From assembly GCA_944472155.2 (NCBI GenBank), contig OX235273.1, forward strand, positions 8,467,204 through 8,531,203: DNA of 64,000 bases. The letters run 5' to 3'. The notes under the pieces are model-generated. The model ran no database searches and was not told the origin of the DNA. It saw nothing but the letters and a program-made list of their open reading frames with translations. Source of the DNA: Trichobilharzia szidati (Eukaryota > Platyhelminthes > Trematoda > Strigeidida > Schistosomatidae). The translations under genes were made by a program, and so were the position numbers. Below, piece by piece: positions 12,401 through 22,084 of this stretch. Position 1 is the first letter of the stretch; the number at the start of each line of letters is the position of its first letter.

Positions 12401-15400
12401 AAGGAAAGAATTACAGTTGAATGAAAATTCAGTAATTACCTGTGTCCAGAGGAGTAGATTTATTCAGAAGTTTCTCCACTTTGTACTCATCTACAAACAA
12501 TAAAATTGTACAATCACGTAGAAAGATACATGCTGACACTTAAGTGAAGATGAACAATAATGTTGGCTTCCTCATAAAATCCTGACTATGCTCCCACTAC
12601 TCAACATCCAATATTTGTTATGTAGCTAGTGGTGAGTTCAAGCTAAGTGATGTCACTGTTGTAACACTATTTATGAAATATTTCTCAAATGAGACACTCA
12701 TCCAGGTGTTTACTGAATGGATTCACTGATTTACTACTGAAAGGGAGATGGATGGGAATGAAAAAAACAGGGATTTTTTGAAGATACGTCCTTGCATTTC
12801 AGTTTTCACCTTTATTCGTGACATTGCAAGTAGAAGTGCGACTTGGTATGCTCCATCAAAGTAGAGGTCTCATCCGATCAACCAGTGGACTGTTGCGAAT
12901 AACAGGAAGAAGAAGAAGAAGGAGACGGAAACCTCGTTTGTGTAAGCCACACGTTAAATTATCTCAGTATACACATGCAGTAAATAACTCACTTGCATAT
13001 CGTCTCTTAGTGTCTTTGTCGATCACCTCGTTCGCCTGGAAAACACGTGAAGCTGCAAACGAAGTTGAAAATTATCGTGAATCTCATGTATGTGAATGAG
13101 GAATCAATTGTCACATCTGTTTTTAATAATAAATAGATGTGATGAGAGACCAGCATCCCATGAGTGTGTGTGTGTGTAAAAGTGCATCTCACATTTCGGA
13201 CAATGTTTTGCTGACTCCGATCGATATTCTACTAGTAGAGTTTCGACTGACACTGAAGGCATCATCGCTAGTGCTGTTTAGTGAACGAACACAATGACTT
13301 CATCATTTCTATGTATGCTCACTGAGGACAATACGATTATGCAGTGCTCACTAGAATGAATTGTACAGATATTAGTGAAACAGTGAGAATGATCACTATG
13401 TGAAATGCAGCATAACACGATGTACGTTGCCAGTAATGCATGTGTCTATTAAATTCCGTGGATGTGGCTTATCATAATTCTTCGACAGAGAGGCTGATTC
13501 TGACCATATAATACACTCGGTTAAGTTAACATTCACATGACAAAAGCTCTGCTCAACCAAACAATTAAATGGCGAAAAATATATTCGTAAATTCCACTTA
13601 CCTATTAGTTCATTAATCCATTTCAGTCCGTATAAATGATCCAGTCTGTAGCTTTCTAGATTAATAAAAATTAATAATGTTAGTGTTAGTTCCTATCAAA
13701 AAAGGAATCCTGTTCAAAAATTGAGTGTGATTTATGCTCCAGATGAATTGTTCAGGTTATAGTTCATTGAGTAGAATCCTCGAAGTAATAAAATACGATA
13801 TCATTTGATTATCCGGTGCCCATTCATTGTTCTTGCTTCGTACACCTTGAACAGTAGGAAGAATTGTACGAAGTCTTGAATAGTCCGTGTGACACGTATA
13901 TTTGGAAATGATACTCATACACTTCACGTTAGATCATGACCAACGAGGCAAAATTTTATTCACTCCAATAAAATTCCCTTACACATCAATAATCTTACCT
14001 GATAACACCTGTTCGACTTTCTTGTAGCGAGCGCTTTTGATGTGAACCTCAACTACGAGAGAAAGATATTTGAAAGATGAAAATTCAACGTGCATTTGAT
14101 TGCTGCATTCAACAGCTTACCCCTTTTATAACAACAATGCAAAACACTATTCACGGCCTTCCATAGAAGAAGCCAGTAATCGTGATATTAACTGGACATA
14201 TATTTCCCGGAAAACATGTACGAGTCCCGATGCAACTTCGACAGTACAAATTATGTATATTCGATCATTGGAAATGTCACTGCATTCATTTCTCAGATAT
14301 GTTGAATGTCATCAATTCTGAGATAAATTTCTTCCATGTATGATGTGATGTTTGCATACATCAGGTGCATATTGCTACACACGCCTACTGGAAAATCTAC
14401 TCACAGACGATCATCCCACTTATCGTGTGGACACAGATGCAGAGAAACACTTTATTTGTGTCTTAGATAAAAGAATAGCATACTGTTGTTGGATGAGACG
14501 GCAATCAAAAATGAGTGAGAAATCTTGTTCAAGTGATACAGTGAAGAATAGAATGAGTATGAACCAGTATAAATTCTAAGTGCTTACATTGTTTTACTCT
14601 AACCATATAGTATGCATCGCTGTAATTCTTCAGAAGAATATTTATATTGTGAATGCCTTCAACGTTAAACAGAATGGACGCGAATAAAGTGATTTACCTT
14701 GATCATCCGAGGTAGAAGCATGAGCAGCTGGAAAACGAATAAAGGTGTTGAATCATCAAGAAAAAGTCATAATGTGATACACGTCGACGACTTTTCATAA
14801 TCTCAACTCACGTTCCGACAAACTGCAGTTCGCTTGAAATGAAGGAGATTAGACCTGTAGAAAGCTATCTGGTTCACTGGTAAAAACAAGACGCTCAGAT
14901 ATACTGGTTTTAGTAGCTGATCTCAGCCAATACTGAAAAACGAAAGTAGTACCAGTTTGAGAAGTATATTTGAAGCGCCAACGGAGTTCAGTGATAACGA
15001 ACCGATAATGGCGATCGTCGTAATACACGCATTAAACAGTGGTTTTGACCCCCTGATTTCCCTACTTCGTCTGCTGCTTACAATGTGTCAACTTGAATTG
15101 CCATGCAGATACAAAACAGTGAGTCACTGTGTACGCTTATGAAGCCATGCAACTCAAACGTGTCTATACATCTGCTCAAAAGTATGCCATGAATGAGATG
15201 TGTGAGTGGAAGGCGAATTACAAAATGCAAGTAGGTCACTGACATTTACTCACTGAATTATAAATGCCATACACAGAGATAAATGTCTCTAAGCTGATGA
15301 CGATTTCATATCAACGTCCTCAATTGTCTTCAACACTTTACACGAAATCCGGCTTCACTTCATTCGGTGGTGAAATCATATCGAGGTCTGTTGACTCATG

Positions 15401-15600
15401 CCAAACAGACCTCCTAAATTCGTCTCACACTCGTTATTTAAAATCAAATCAAACCAATTTTCAAAGAAATATGAAGCCACAAAATAACAATCGTGTTCAT
15501 CAACTCACCGAAGCAGCTCAATAAACAAATCAGCAACAGGAAAGTGATAGAGACCGAGAATGTCATCTTCACTCAGTGCACCAACTGAATGACTGAATAA
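6293..15600 (-). CDS. Micro-exon gene (MEG-type secreted protein), whole locus
   Basis: This is a minus-strand gene assembled by eye from exons with good AG/GT borders. The first coding exon encodes a hydrophobic signal peptide beginning MTFSVSITFLLLICLLSC. Most internal exons are 21-69 nt, divisible by three and all in phase 1 (two bases in, one base out). This symmetric micro-exon layout is the hallmark of schistosome MEGs, whose products are secreted or tegument/gland-associated. After the signal peptide the product is rich in K, E and R with no cysteine-rich domain or further membrane segment, so I infer a secreted soluble or coiled protein of about 200 residues. The last exon gives the stop codon at once. 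Symmetric exons allow exon skipping without a frame change. I cannot assign a MEG family number. The second exon and the 20/43 nt pair are the weak points. Introns carry few transposons, unlike the rest of the window. Confidence 0.8.
6312..6317 (-). terminator. Poly(A) signal AATAAA of micro-exon gene
   Basis: AATAAA on the minus strand lies about 180 nt past the stop codon. Cleavage would be expected near 6,285-6,300. It fits the end of the gene read from the exons. Confidence 0.55.
7531..7588 (-). CDS. MEG penultimate exon, 58 nt, phase 1 in, phase 2 out
   Basis: The acceptor is TTTGTCCAG and the donor GTACGTTC. It encodes ERAKVLIDSVNAEFHKPA and ends with two bases. The phase change is acceptable because the next exon is terminal. 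It lies only 52 nt from the neighbouring exon, so that intron is very short. Confidence 0.62.
7641..7697 (-). CDS. MEG micro-exon, 57 nt
   Basis: The acceptor is TCTTGTCAG and the donor GTAAGTCA, phase 1 in and out. It encodes DLAKEVVEVERERLNYLQ, a charged heptad-like segment. Confidence 0.8.
9485..9538 (-). CDS. MEG micro-exon, 54 nt
   Basis: The acceptor TTTTTCAG and donor GTAAGTAG are both near consensus. Phase 1 in and out. It encodes IVDVKLFETGEAYLSEE. Confidence 0.8.
9721..9765 (+). repeat. SINE-T relic in MEG intron
   Basis: The block 'gcaatcggcaggaag' with flanking 'ttagatg' matches the start of the SINE-T copy at 28.5 kb. It is short and truncated. Confidence 0.45.
10525..10584 (-). 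CDS. MEG micro-exon, 60 nt
   Basis: The acceptor is CCCTGAAG and the donor GTACGTTT, phase 1 in and out. It encodes DTSEKMNLVAGAKRIRDLE. Confidence 0.75.
11519..11587 (-). CDS. MEG micro-exon, 69 nt
   Basis: The acceptor is CTTGTAG and the donor GTGAGAGC. The only open frame is phase 1 in and out. It encodes SEALVKKIKEKWEARARLY then AAE, a strongly charged helical segment and the longest internal exon. Confidence 0.8.
12045..12120 (+). repeat. SINE-T relic in MEG intron
   Basis: The strings 'actgaattctatcagtc' and 'ccatcatgctgggtgg', followed by 'cacggtg', correspond in order to 28,780-28,845 of the SINE-T copy. No tRNA-like part is left. Confidence 0.5.
12440..12490 (-). CDS. MEG micro-exon, 51 nt
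   Basis: The acceptor is GTTTGTAG and the donor GTAATTAC, phase 1 in and out. It encodes EYKVEKLLNKSTPLDT. Confidence 0.75.
12993..13035 (-). CDS. MEG exon, 43 nt, phase 0 in, phase 1 out
   Basis: The acceptor TTTTCCAG and donor GTGAGTTAT are both good. Only one frame is open, encoding ANEVIDKDTKRRYA. It enters in phase 0, unlike its neighbours, so either a phase-shifting exon precedes it or it belongs to an alternative transcript. Confidence 0.6.
13426..13445 (-). CDS. MEG candidate micro-exon, 20 nt (phase shifter)
   Basis: It has acceptor TTTAATAG and donor GTACATCG and encodes TCITGN. Its length, 2 modulo 3, converts phase 1 to phase 0. That is what the next exon (12,993-13,035) needs, so the evidence is mainly phase logic. 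Confidence 0.3.
13602..13655 (-). CDS. MEG micro-exon, 54 nt
   Basis: The acceptor is AATCTAG and the donor GTAAGTGG, phase 1 in and out. It encodes SYRLDHLYGLKWINELI. Confidence 0.78.
13999..14052 (-). CDS. MEG micro-exon, 54 nt
   Basis: The acceptor is CTCGTAG and the donor GTAAGATT, phase 1 in and out. It encodes EVHIKSARYKKVEQVLS, a basic amphipathic segment. Confidence 0.78.
14698..14727 (-). CDS. MEG micro-exon, 30 nt
   Basis: It is bounded by acceptor TTTTCCAG and donor GTAAATC, phase 1 in and out. It encodes AHASTSDDQ. Confidence 0.7.
14812..14832 (-). CDS. MEG candidate micro-exon, 21 nt
   Basis: The donor GTGAGTTGAG is strong. The acceptor TTTCAAG is weaker; a second AG inside would give 11 nt and break the phase. 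With 21 nt the exon is phase 1 in and out and encodes NCSLSE. Confidence 0.45.
15509..15566 (-). CDS. MEG exon 1: start codon and signal peptide (58 nt)
   Basis: The exon runs from ATG at 15,564-15,566 to donor GTGAGTTG and encodes MTFSVSITFLLLICLLSCF plus one base. The hydrophobic core FLLLICLL with a following SC is a typical cleavable signal peptide. It ends in phase 1, the same phase used by most later exons. ATG was chosen because it directly precedes the hydrophobic stretch and sits 51 bases after a TATA box. Confidence 0.82.
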
Positions 15601-15616
15601 TGTTTGCCCATCCACC

Positions 15617-15626
15617 GTATATATAC
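15617..15626 (-). promoter_or_regulatory. TATA box of micro-exon gene
   Basis: A gtatatatac palindrome lies 51-60 bases upstream of the start codon of the signal-peptide exon. TATA elements usually act about 30 bases upstream of the start site, so transcription would begin near 15,590-15,600, giving a 5' leader of about 30 nt. Confidence 0.6.
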
Positions 15627-16658
15627 GGTATTTTGTGTGTGTGAGGGGGAGGGGAATGGTGGAACTACTTCAACTGACCTGAAGTTCACCTCACAGATTT
15701 GAATGCACTTTTTGTTCAGCAAAGAAATACTGTTTTCTCAACGATTTTATTTTCCAGCTAACTGTACAATCGTATTATTATTACAGAAAGAGAAGGCATT
15801 AAGTGGCTGCACTGGAAATTTCTCAGTCAACACTGCACATATGATGATGAGAATAAAGATAATTAAAACGATGTACTAAGGGCGAGGTAGAGTTGAAGTG
15901 GATGAATTACAAAACTCTCAGAGATTATTCAATGTGTGAACTGGTGTAAAGATTTGAAAATTTCAGGTCAATTGTTGTTAAGAAAAATAAGCAGTAAGTT
16001 AATGATAACAATAAAGATAGATAGTGAATGTGAATTGAAGTGGAATGAATTGAGGTGGTAAAATATAAACAGAAATAAAAGAACATTACTATGACAAAGG
16101 TGAAGAAACGGGTTCAACAGAACGTTTCTCAATACATAATTTAGGTATTTGTCCATGTATAGCTACAGCTTCGACTGAGCATACGTGAAGGAAATGTAAA
16201 GAAATTGTTCTTTTCGACTTAGTTATCAACCAGACTGGACACTCGTGTGTTGATAGTAAATGGTTGAGAATGTTTCAGAATCCTTTCTGGTTGAGCGTTG
16301 AATAAACATGGTTACAAGCAGGGATTAGAATGCAACAATAACAAAATAAACAGAAATTTCGGATAAGAAATGCAACTGCATAATCATCCCTATTGAGTGA
16401 AATTACTGTTTCCGATGAGCATATTTAAGAAGAAGGTTGGATGCGTTTATATTGGATACAAAGCATTGGCTAAGACTTCAATATTGCTAGTACATCAGCT
16501 ATGCTCAGATCCCTTTATCTCACTGCCCTTGAGAGGTGCAATGAGATCTCGAATTTGACTCTATAGAACATTTCAAATGGAGCTGTGTTCATCCAGTGTT
16601 CTGTTATCGAGCTACATAAACACACAATTGAATTTTCCCTGCTCTAATCAGTCTTGAT
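15627..16658. other. AT-rich spacer between the MEG gene and the first large PLE
   Basis: No gene is seen. A weak resemblance near 16,310-16,385 to the 3' untranslated repeats of the PLE at 60.5-60.8 kb ('aacaaaata.acag' units) suggests an old PLE tail. Confidence 0.35.
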
Positions 16659-17040
16659 AATGCTCCAGAGCACGCCGTCGAATTGGACATTTTTAGTACA
16701 TAAAAGTAGCAATTTCCTCAATTCCGACGTTGGAATGGGTATGTCTTCAGCTTATTTACATATGAAGTCTATAGTCTCAATGACTGGCACATTTGTGAAG
16801 AGGGAGGTAACATCGAAAGAGACTAAATGTTTATGAGATACATTGAAATCTTTGATTTGCTCGACAAACTGGAATGAATCAGAAACTATATACTTCCCGA
16901 AGCATTTCCGCAGGGGCTGCAAAAGTTCACATAACCACTGCGCTAATTTGTGATATGGTGAGTTTATCATCGAGAGTATGGGTCTTAATGGCGCTTCTGG
17001 ATTGTGTATTTTAACACGCCCGTATAGTTTTGGGATTTGT
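16659..17040 (-). mobile_element. PLE-A, inverted 5' segment of reverse transcriptase
   Basis: On the minus strand this encodes the N-terminal half of a PLE reverse transcriptase: PKLYGRVKIHNPEAPLRPI, then YHKLAQWL, then LVSFDVTSLFTNVP (motif A) and LLLCTKNVQF. The next segment of the same enzyme starts on the opposite strand at 17,041. In a normal PLE these two segments are continuous. The 5' piece is therefore inverted relative to the body, with its breakpoint near 17,040. One internal stop follows motif A. Confidence 0.85.
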
Positions 17041-18099
17041 GACCCAACCGGGCGTTTATTCCGTCAAGTTGATGGTGTCGCAATGGGAAGCCCCTTGGGA
17101 CCATTTTTCGCTGACTTATTCTTGTCACGCCTAGAAACCGGTACCCTGCAACAACATATACAAGAAACGGATCTATACCTAAGATATGTTGATGACATTT
17201 TTATTGCCTGTGGAAGCAGATCAAAAGCCGAAGACATGCTGATAAAATTCAACTCATGCCATCCAAATCTCAATTTCACAGTAGAACACGAGGAAAATGA
17301 TACTATTAAATTCCTAGACGTTTTTCTGGCGAAAATGAATGATGGCACAATCGAAAGATCTATATTTAGAAAGTCCTCATGGACAGGACAGTACATGCAT
17401 TTCAAGGGTTTTGTTCCAATCCAGTACAAAAAGAACTTAGTCAGAACACTGTTCAATAGAGCACGAAAAATTTGTTCTGACAGTACTGTTGAGTATGAAA
17501 TAAAATCCCTGAAGGATATCTTATCTAAGAATGGATATCCTGAGAAGTTCATTAATAAATACTCTAAAGAAAACACCCGCTGCAAAACAATCCAAACAGT
17601 TCCGAAGAAACCTGTCTATATCAGCTTGCCGTTCAAAGGAGATGATGTACAGGAAGTAGTCAAATGAAGACTCGACAAAGCCATCAAGAGAACTTATTAT
17701 GCTGCAAAACTTGTTTTCCTTAACACCACTAAGCGAGTGCTTCAACAATCTGGGAAAGACCAGTCGCCAATCCTCGACACTTCAAACTGCGTATATCAAT
17801 TTGAGTGTGTTTTTGGAAGCAAATACATAGGTCGTACGGAAAGGAGATTGTCTACTCGCATGATGGAGCATTTGCCAAAATGGTTGAAAACAGCTGAGTT
17901 CAAAGTGCCAAAATCCTCAATAACAAAGCATCTTGTGGATTACGGGCATGATATCGACGCGGTCAAGTCATTCACCATTGTCAGCAGACAAAGAAACAAG
18001 AATATGCTTGCAATTGCAGAGGCTTGTGCAATTCGAGTTTACAAACCAGGTCTCTGTGTACAAAAGGAGATGGTCGTGACTCTGAATCTACCATGGTAA
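17041..18099 (+). pseudogene. PLE-A reverse transcriptase C-terminal half and GIY-YIG endonuclease
   Basis: The frame runs from GRLFRQVDGVAMGSPLGP (motif B) through LRYVDDIFIACGS (motif C, catalytic YVDD) and the connector IKFLDVFLAKMNDGTIERSI. It continues to a GIY-YIG nuclease, CVYQFECVFGSKYIGRTERR, with a downstream EH, and ends LCVQKEMVVTLNLPW and a stop. A single in-frame TGA at 17,665-17,667 interrupts otherwise continuous coding, so this copy is recent but dead. In PLEs the RT copies the RNA at a nick made by the GIY-YIG domain. The 5' half lies inverted immediately to the left. Confidence 0.88.
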
Positions 18100-19045
18100 T
18101 ACGTTTTACTTATAATTCTACCTCTTATTATTATTATTTTTATTATTACTATTATTATTCTCATTATTATTATTCTTGATTCATTTAAAACTATCCTTTA
18201 TCAGTAGCATTATCTTAACTCACTTCAACACTGTTATTATTATTGTTATTATAACTATTACTATTGACATCCCTCTGGTTGCAATTCTTGTTAAATTCTC
18301 TAATGTCTAATTGTTTATCTAAGTGATGTAATTGAAGCGTAATGCAATTTATCCTAATTTTGATCTACCATACTCTCTCTCCCCCTTATCTAATTGAACA
18401 TGACCTGGAAAAACATTCGCACCTGTCTTTCTGCATGACTAATTCAATGTAGTTTATTTACTTATCAGTCCTATATCTCCCAATGTAATTTCAAAAGTAT
18501 ATATATCCGTGTATGTAGAGTATTCAGCTGACTAGTTCTACCGAAATTTGATGAATTCATTAAATCCTGCTTTATTAACCTTTATTGCTTGTTTTAAATT
18601 TCTTTTGGGAAATAAATGTTTCCAGAAGCTTTTTTTGTCGAATCAACTACGAATGCATACATTTAGTAGGAATTATTCATCACCTGTCCCAGATATCTTG
18701 AAAATTCTACTACCCATACGACAAATATGAGAAAACAAAGGAAGCTATAAAACTCAAGTGTCAAAGTCGTGTGATCACAATTGATATGATTATGAACAAT
18801 AAATTTTGTTCGAAACCTTGTCATCCAGTAAATAATACTGTTTCTCCACTGTGTGATATACCTAATAAACAAACTAATATGGAATTACTTACTACCACAG
18901 TGCCCAAGATTTACACATATAATAATATCAGCTTTAATATTGTTCATAACACCAATTCATTCATTCACTATAATGTGTATATAACTGTAGAGCCTGATGA
19001 AGAAGCCGTTATCGAAAAGAGTATTCTTTGTTCAGTAACCATTCT
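18100..19045 (+). mobile_element. PLE-A 3' untranslated/terminal region
   Basis: About 0.9 kb of AT-rich sequence follows the stop, with (att)n runs at 18,120-18,260, and ends in a hammerhead-like motif. Short frames inside it have no recognisable product. Confidence 0.55.
18990..19033 (+). ncRNA. Hammerhead-like ribozyme motif at PLE-A end
   Basis: The order is stem I GAGC, core CTGATGA, a weak stem II, GAA, self-complementary stem III AAGAGTATTCTT, a T at the cleavage position, and stem I GTTC. PLE terminal repeats are known to carry minimal hammerheads. Related families in this window have the same layout with different pairable stems. Stem II is poor, so activity is uncertain. Confidence 0.5.
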
Positions 19046-19407
19046 TTTGAAAATTTCAATGGGTATTTGTTAAAAGAAGAAATATGACATTCATTCCTCC
19101 TGTTGTGTTTTAATCTCTCTCTCTTGTCTGAAATAAACCTTAGTTCGCCTAATCCCTACAGTCTCTTCTACAGACAAAATGTTTTTTCGCCGAAGATATA
19201 AAGCGGACATGTGTTCACTGACATTTCGTATTCTCTTTCCCATTAGCTTCTTGCTTGCCATTATACTTATTGCTTTCACCTTCAAATCAGCAGTTTAGAG
19301 AAAATCATCGAGAGGTAGGTTTTACGATTATATGACTTAATTCTTGGCCAATTGATGAAAAAACTTTACGAACCCCTATCACACACCAAGTTACCGGATA
19401 CTTCGAT

Positions 19408-19646
19408 TTCTTTTTTTATTCCTTCACGTTCCCAGTGGAACATAGGGCTTCAGGCTAGAGGCTTGAAGTTTCTGTAGCAGTGGTGTTTATTTTTACAGGA
19501 TGGGGTTGCTAGCCTCATGCCCAACCTTTCCTCTTTACCAGCTTTTATTTCTGGTTTAGAGAGGTAAAGGAGTGCGTCGACTGGGGATCGAACCCCGGAC
19601 CATGTGCATGGTCGGCGAGCGTCCCAACCGCTATGCCACCGACGCA
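19408..19646 (-). repeat. tRNA-derived SINE (SINE-B), full copy
   Basis: Read on the minus strand, it starts with a 73-nt tRNA-like head holding box A (TGGCATAGCGG) and box B (GGTTCGATCCC). The unrelated body and a 3' end 'ttccactgggaacgtgaagg' follow. It is flanked by direct repeats 'cggatacttcgat' at 19,395-19,407 and 19,647-19,659, a 13-bp target duplication. Confidence 0.85.
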
Positions 19647-20219
19647 CGGATACTTCGATATTTTATTGTTATTCTTAAAGATTTTATCCCTACTGAAAAA
19701 TCTATGGATAGGCCGAAGACAAGGATATTAACATTTCTACGTTGACCATTGATCTTTAACTGTGTTACCAGTCCAGTTTTCACTGATCTGAACATATTTT
19801 AGAATAAGTCTTGTTTTAAATAAACAGTCTGTGATTTAGAAATATTATAGTGTTATTAATAATAATAATAATAATAATGAAAGTTAACAAGCATTAAAGT
19901 TCCACAGTTTGATTTGTAAGAGAATTAGAATTAATTTAATTGTGCTTTTGTTTGTAGCATCCCACTAAAGCAGAATTCCGAGTTTTTCATTCGACCCACA
20001 TCCTTTTTGATCCGGTCTAACATTCATTGCCACTAATCCACTGGAGGAGGGACTGGTGGTACAGTTTGCTAAAATTAAATAAAAAAATTTAATTAATAAA
20101 TTCACACAATTAAATCAAAGAGAAAGAAAATTTATAGAAACCATTGTTTGCACGGGGAGGATTTTATCGCAAACTAATACCAGTTGAAGGATTAGGGAAA
20201 GTCGTAGAGCCTTGAAGAC

Positions 20220-20345
20220 GGCTGCAGGTCAGTGGATTAATGGTTTGCAAACTTGTCTTGTGACCGGTAGGTCCCAGATTCTAATCTTTATGGATGTTTT
20301 GCTGATGATATCCAGTAATCCAAGTTTTTCAAAGGTTATTTAAAT
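20220..20345 (+). repeat. Degenerate Sm-alpha-like SINE
   Basis: The stretch 'cagtggattaatgg' through 'cttgtgaccggtaggtccca' parallels the tRNA-like part of the better Sm-alpha copies at 21.7 and 38.8 kb. Box B and the ribozyme module are ruined. Confidence 0.45.
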
Positions 20346-20699
20346 GATGTCAATTTGTGAAACTATTGAGCACATTAATCACCTGTTCATCAGTTTCTAG
20401 ATTCTGCAGCTGATATCCTGGAATAGAGATGAGCAGTTGTCACTTGGTTGAACTGACATGTTGAGTTTGAAGTGGGTTTACACCGATAAGGTTAGTTAGA
20501 AGTGGCAGTTTACGGAAAAGTGGCAAAAAAAGGCTAGAATTTAAGGATCACTGGCGGAATGTTCAGTAGATTCGCCTCCCAATCTGTGGGCTATGCAAAG
20601 TACCAGAAATTTATCGTTCAAAGGAAATTATATTCCGCTGCAGTAAAGATTATTTATCATCTGTCTTAGTTACATGTTTGTGTAGCAATACTTATAGTT

Positions 20700-20965
20700 A
20701 TTTTATTCCTTGCCCTTTAGGCTGAATATAGGGCTCTATCCGTACATTTTTGTTCCATTCGGTTCTCTGAATTAAGCTGACCCCATGACTGTGCACAATC
20801 CCGCTGCAACATATAATTTTCTCCACATCACTGTCGGACAACAACCCATAGCTTATCATCATTCAGGCTCCAGTCGAGGGTTGTTTCCACAACGTATACC
20901 TAACTAATCAACATCTCCTTCCTTTTTGCATATTTATTGTTTGGACAATAGGCTGTTGACGGTAT
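20700..20965 (-). mobile_element. RTE 3' relic
   Basis: On the minus strand the end matches the RTE 3' region in order: the '...agccctata...' tail and the block that reads CGAACGC-like in other copies. It is strongly degraded. Confidence 0.4.
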
Positions 20966-21279
20966 ATATTCCAAATGAATAAGGTAACTGCTCCTGAGTG
21001 ATGTTGTCAGTTCTCAAAAAGTACTCGTGAACATTCTATAATTGGTAAGACAAAGAAGGTCAGAAGGCATTCTGTCACAGGATATACCGACAATTAATAC
21101 TTTATCTGAATATAATTGTAATAAACTAACCGTTTTCAATAAGGAATGGATATATATCCTCCTTACAATTTCATGAAAAGGTGTTTAGACTTGAGTCAGA
21201 ACACCAACAAGAAACCAACATCAAAGACTACAAGAAAGTTTATGCTACTATATATATATATAAAATTTCTCTGAAATAA

Positions 21280-21645
21280 CAGCTAGAAAATATTAAAACC
21301 GTTTGAAGTAGATACAGCACACAAGCCAGCTAGCCAGCACAATCACTTCATTAGATAGACACTGTGCAGACTGAAAGATCAAACAGACGGAGACAAAATA
21401 AACTCTGTGAACTGTAACAGATATTACATCGGTCAAGAAAGTGGGCGTCCCCTTCGAATCAGAATCCAGGATCACAAATCAGCTGTGAAAAGACATGATA
21501 TATATGCTCTTTCATATCAATGCATGTAGATATAATCATGGATATCAATTTGATTAGGATAATGTCGAAATTTTAAAACAAAGGAAACGCCTAAAGTACC
21601 AGGGAATTCTTAGAAGCCTGGTACTCAAGAAAATCAGCGATTAAC
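21280..21645 (+). mobile_element. K-type PLE relic with GIY-YIG domain
   Basis: Frames encode CNRYYIGQESGRPLRIRIQDH and AVKRHDIYALS, matching the GIY-YIG block of the K-type PLE at 39.9-40.1 kb (HYIGQSGRPLHLRIHEH, VKRHDIHSL). Stops follow. It abuts an Sm-alpha-like SINE. Confidence 0.7.
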
Positions 21646-21654
21646 GATGTAGGT

Positions 21655-21915
21655 CGGGTGTGAGGACAAATACTCGCCGAAGACATTGGCTAGCGGTTGC
21701 GCTATATCGTGAATTGGCAGAAGTTAGAATTCATGGGCTGGCCATTGGATTGGGTCCCAGTGGCTTAATGGTCTACGAGCCAGTTCTCCTTGTAACCAGA
21801 ATGTCCTGGGTTCGAGCCCCGGTGGGTGCGTACTGATGAAGAGTCCCAAACTGGGCTGACGAAACAACTGTCCGGTACTCCCTTCAGGTTTTCCAATGGT
21901 TTTCTAACCAATGTC
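21655..21915 (+). repeat. Sm-alpha-like SINE with disabled hammerhead
   Basis: A tRNA-like promoter region (box A-like 'tggcttaatggtctacgag', box B 'ggttcgagcccc') is followed by a hammerhead-type module at 21,830-21,878. Here 'gtactgatga' replaces the gtactgCTGATGA of the 38.9 kb copy. Three bases that hold the core C3-U4-G5 or the stem are missing. The remaining elements GACGAAAC and CTGTCC are intact. Confidence 0.75.
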
Positions 21916-22084
21916 AGCTGATGGTGAAAGCTAGAAGAAGACAACTAACACCAAAGCAATAAACTCCGTTGGAAATCCTGTATATTACATAAACACTGTC
22001 CAGAATAAAGATATTATTATTTTTAACTGCTTTTATACCAATACGGTGAAAGGATCACCTGGTTAGCAGATTTCTGTCATATTT

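Noticed and set aside
15264..15524. 86-codon plus-strand frame and a GTGAGT donor near 15,250 (minus)
   Set aside because: It overlaps the MEG signal-peptide exon on the other strand; the possible minus-strand exon at the donor has a stop in the needed phase.
16752..16970. A separate minus-strand gene next to the PLE
   Set aside because: Its motifs are the missing N-terminal half of the adjacent PLE reverse transcriptase, so it is an inverted part of the same element.
17064..17585. 173-codon minus-strand frame
   Set aside because: It is the reverse of the PLE-A RT/nuclease frame on the plus strand, which carries YVDD and the connector motifs; a shadow.
18771..19073. 100-codon frame in the PLE-A 3' region
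   Set aside because: No domain is seen and it runs through the terminal hammerhead-like motif; likely untranslated region.
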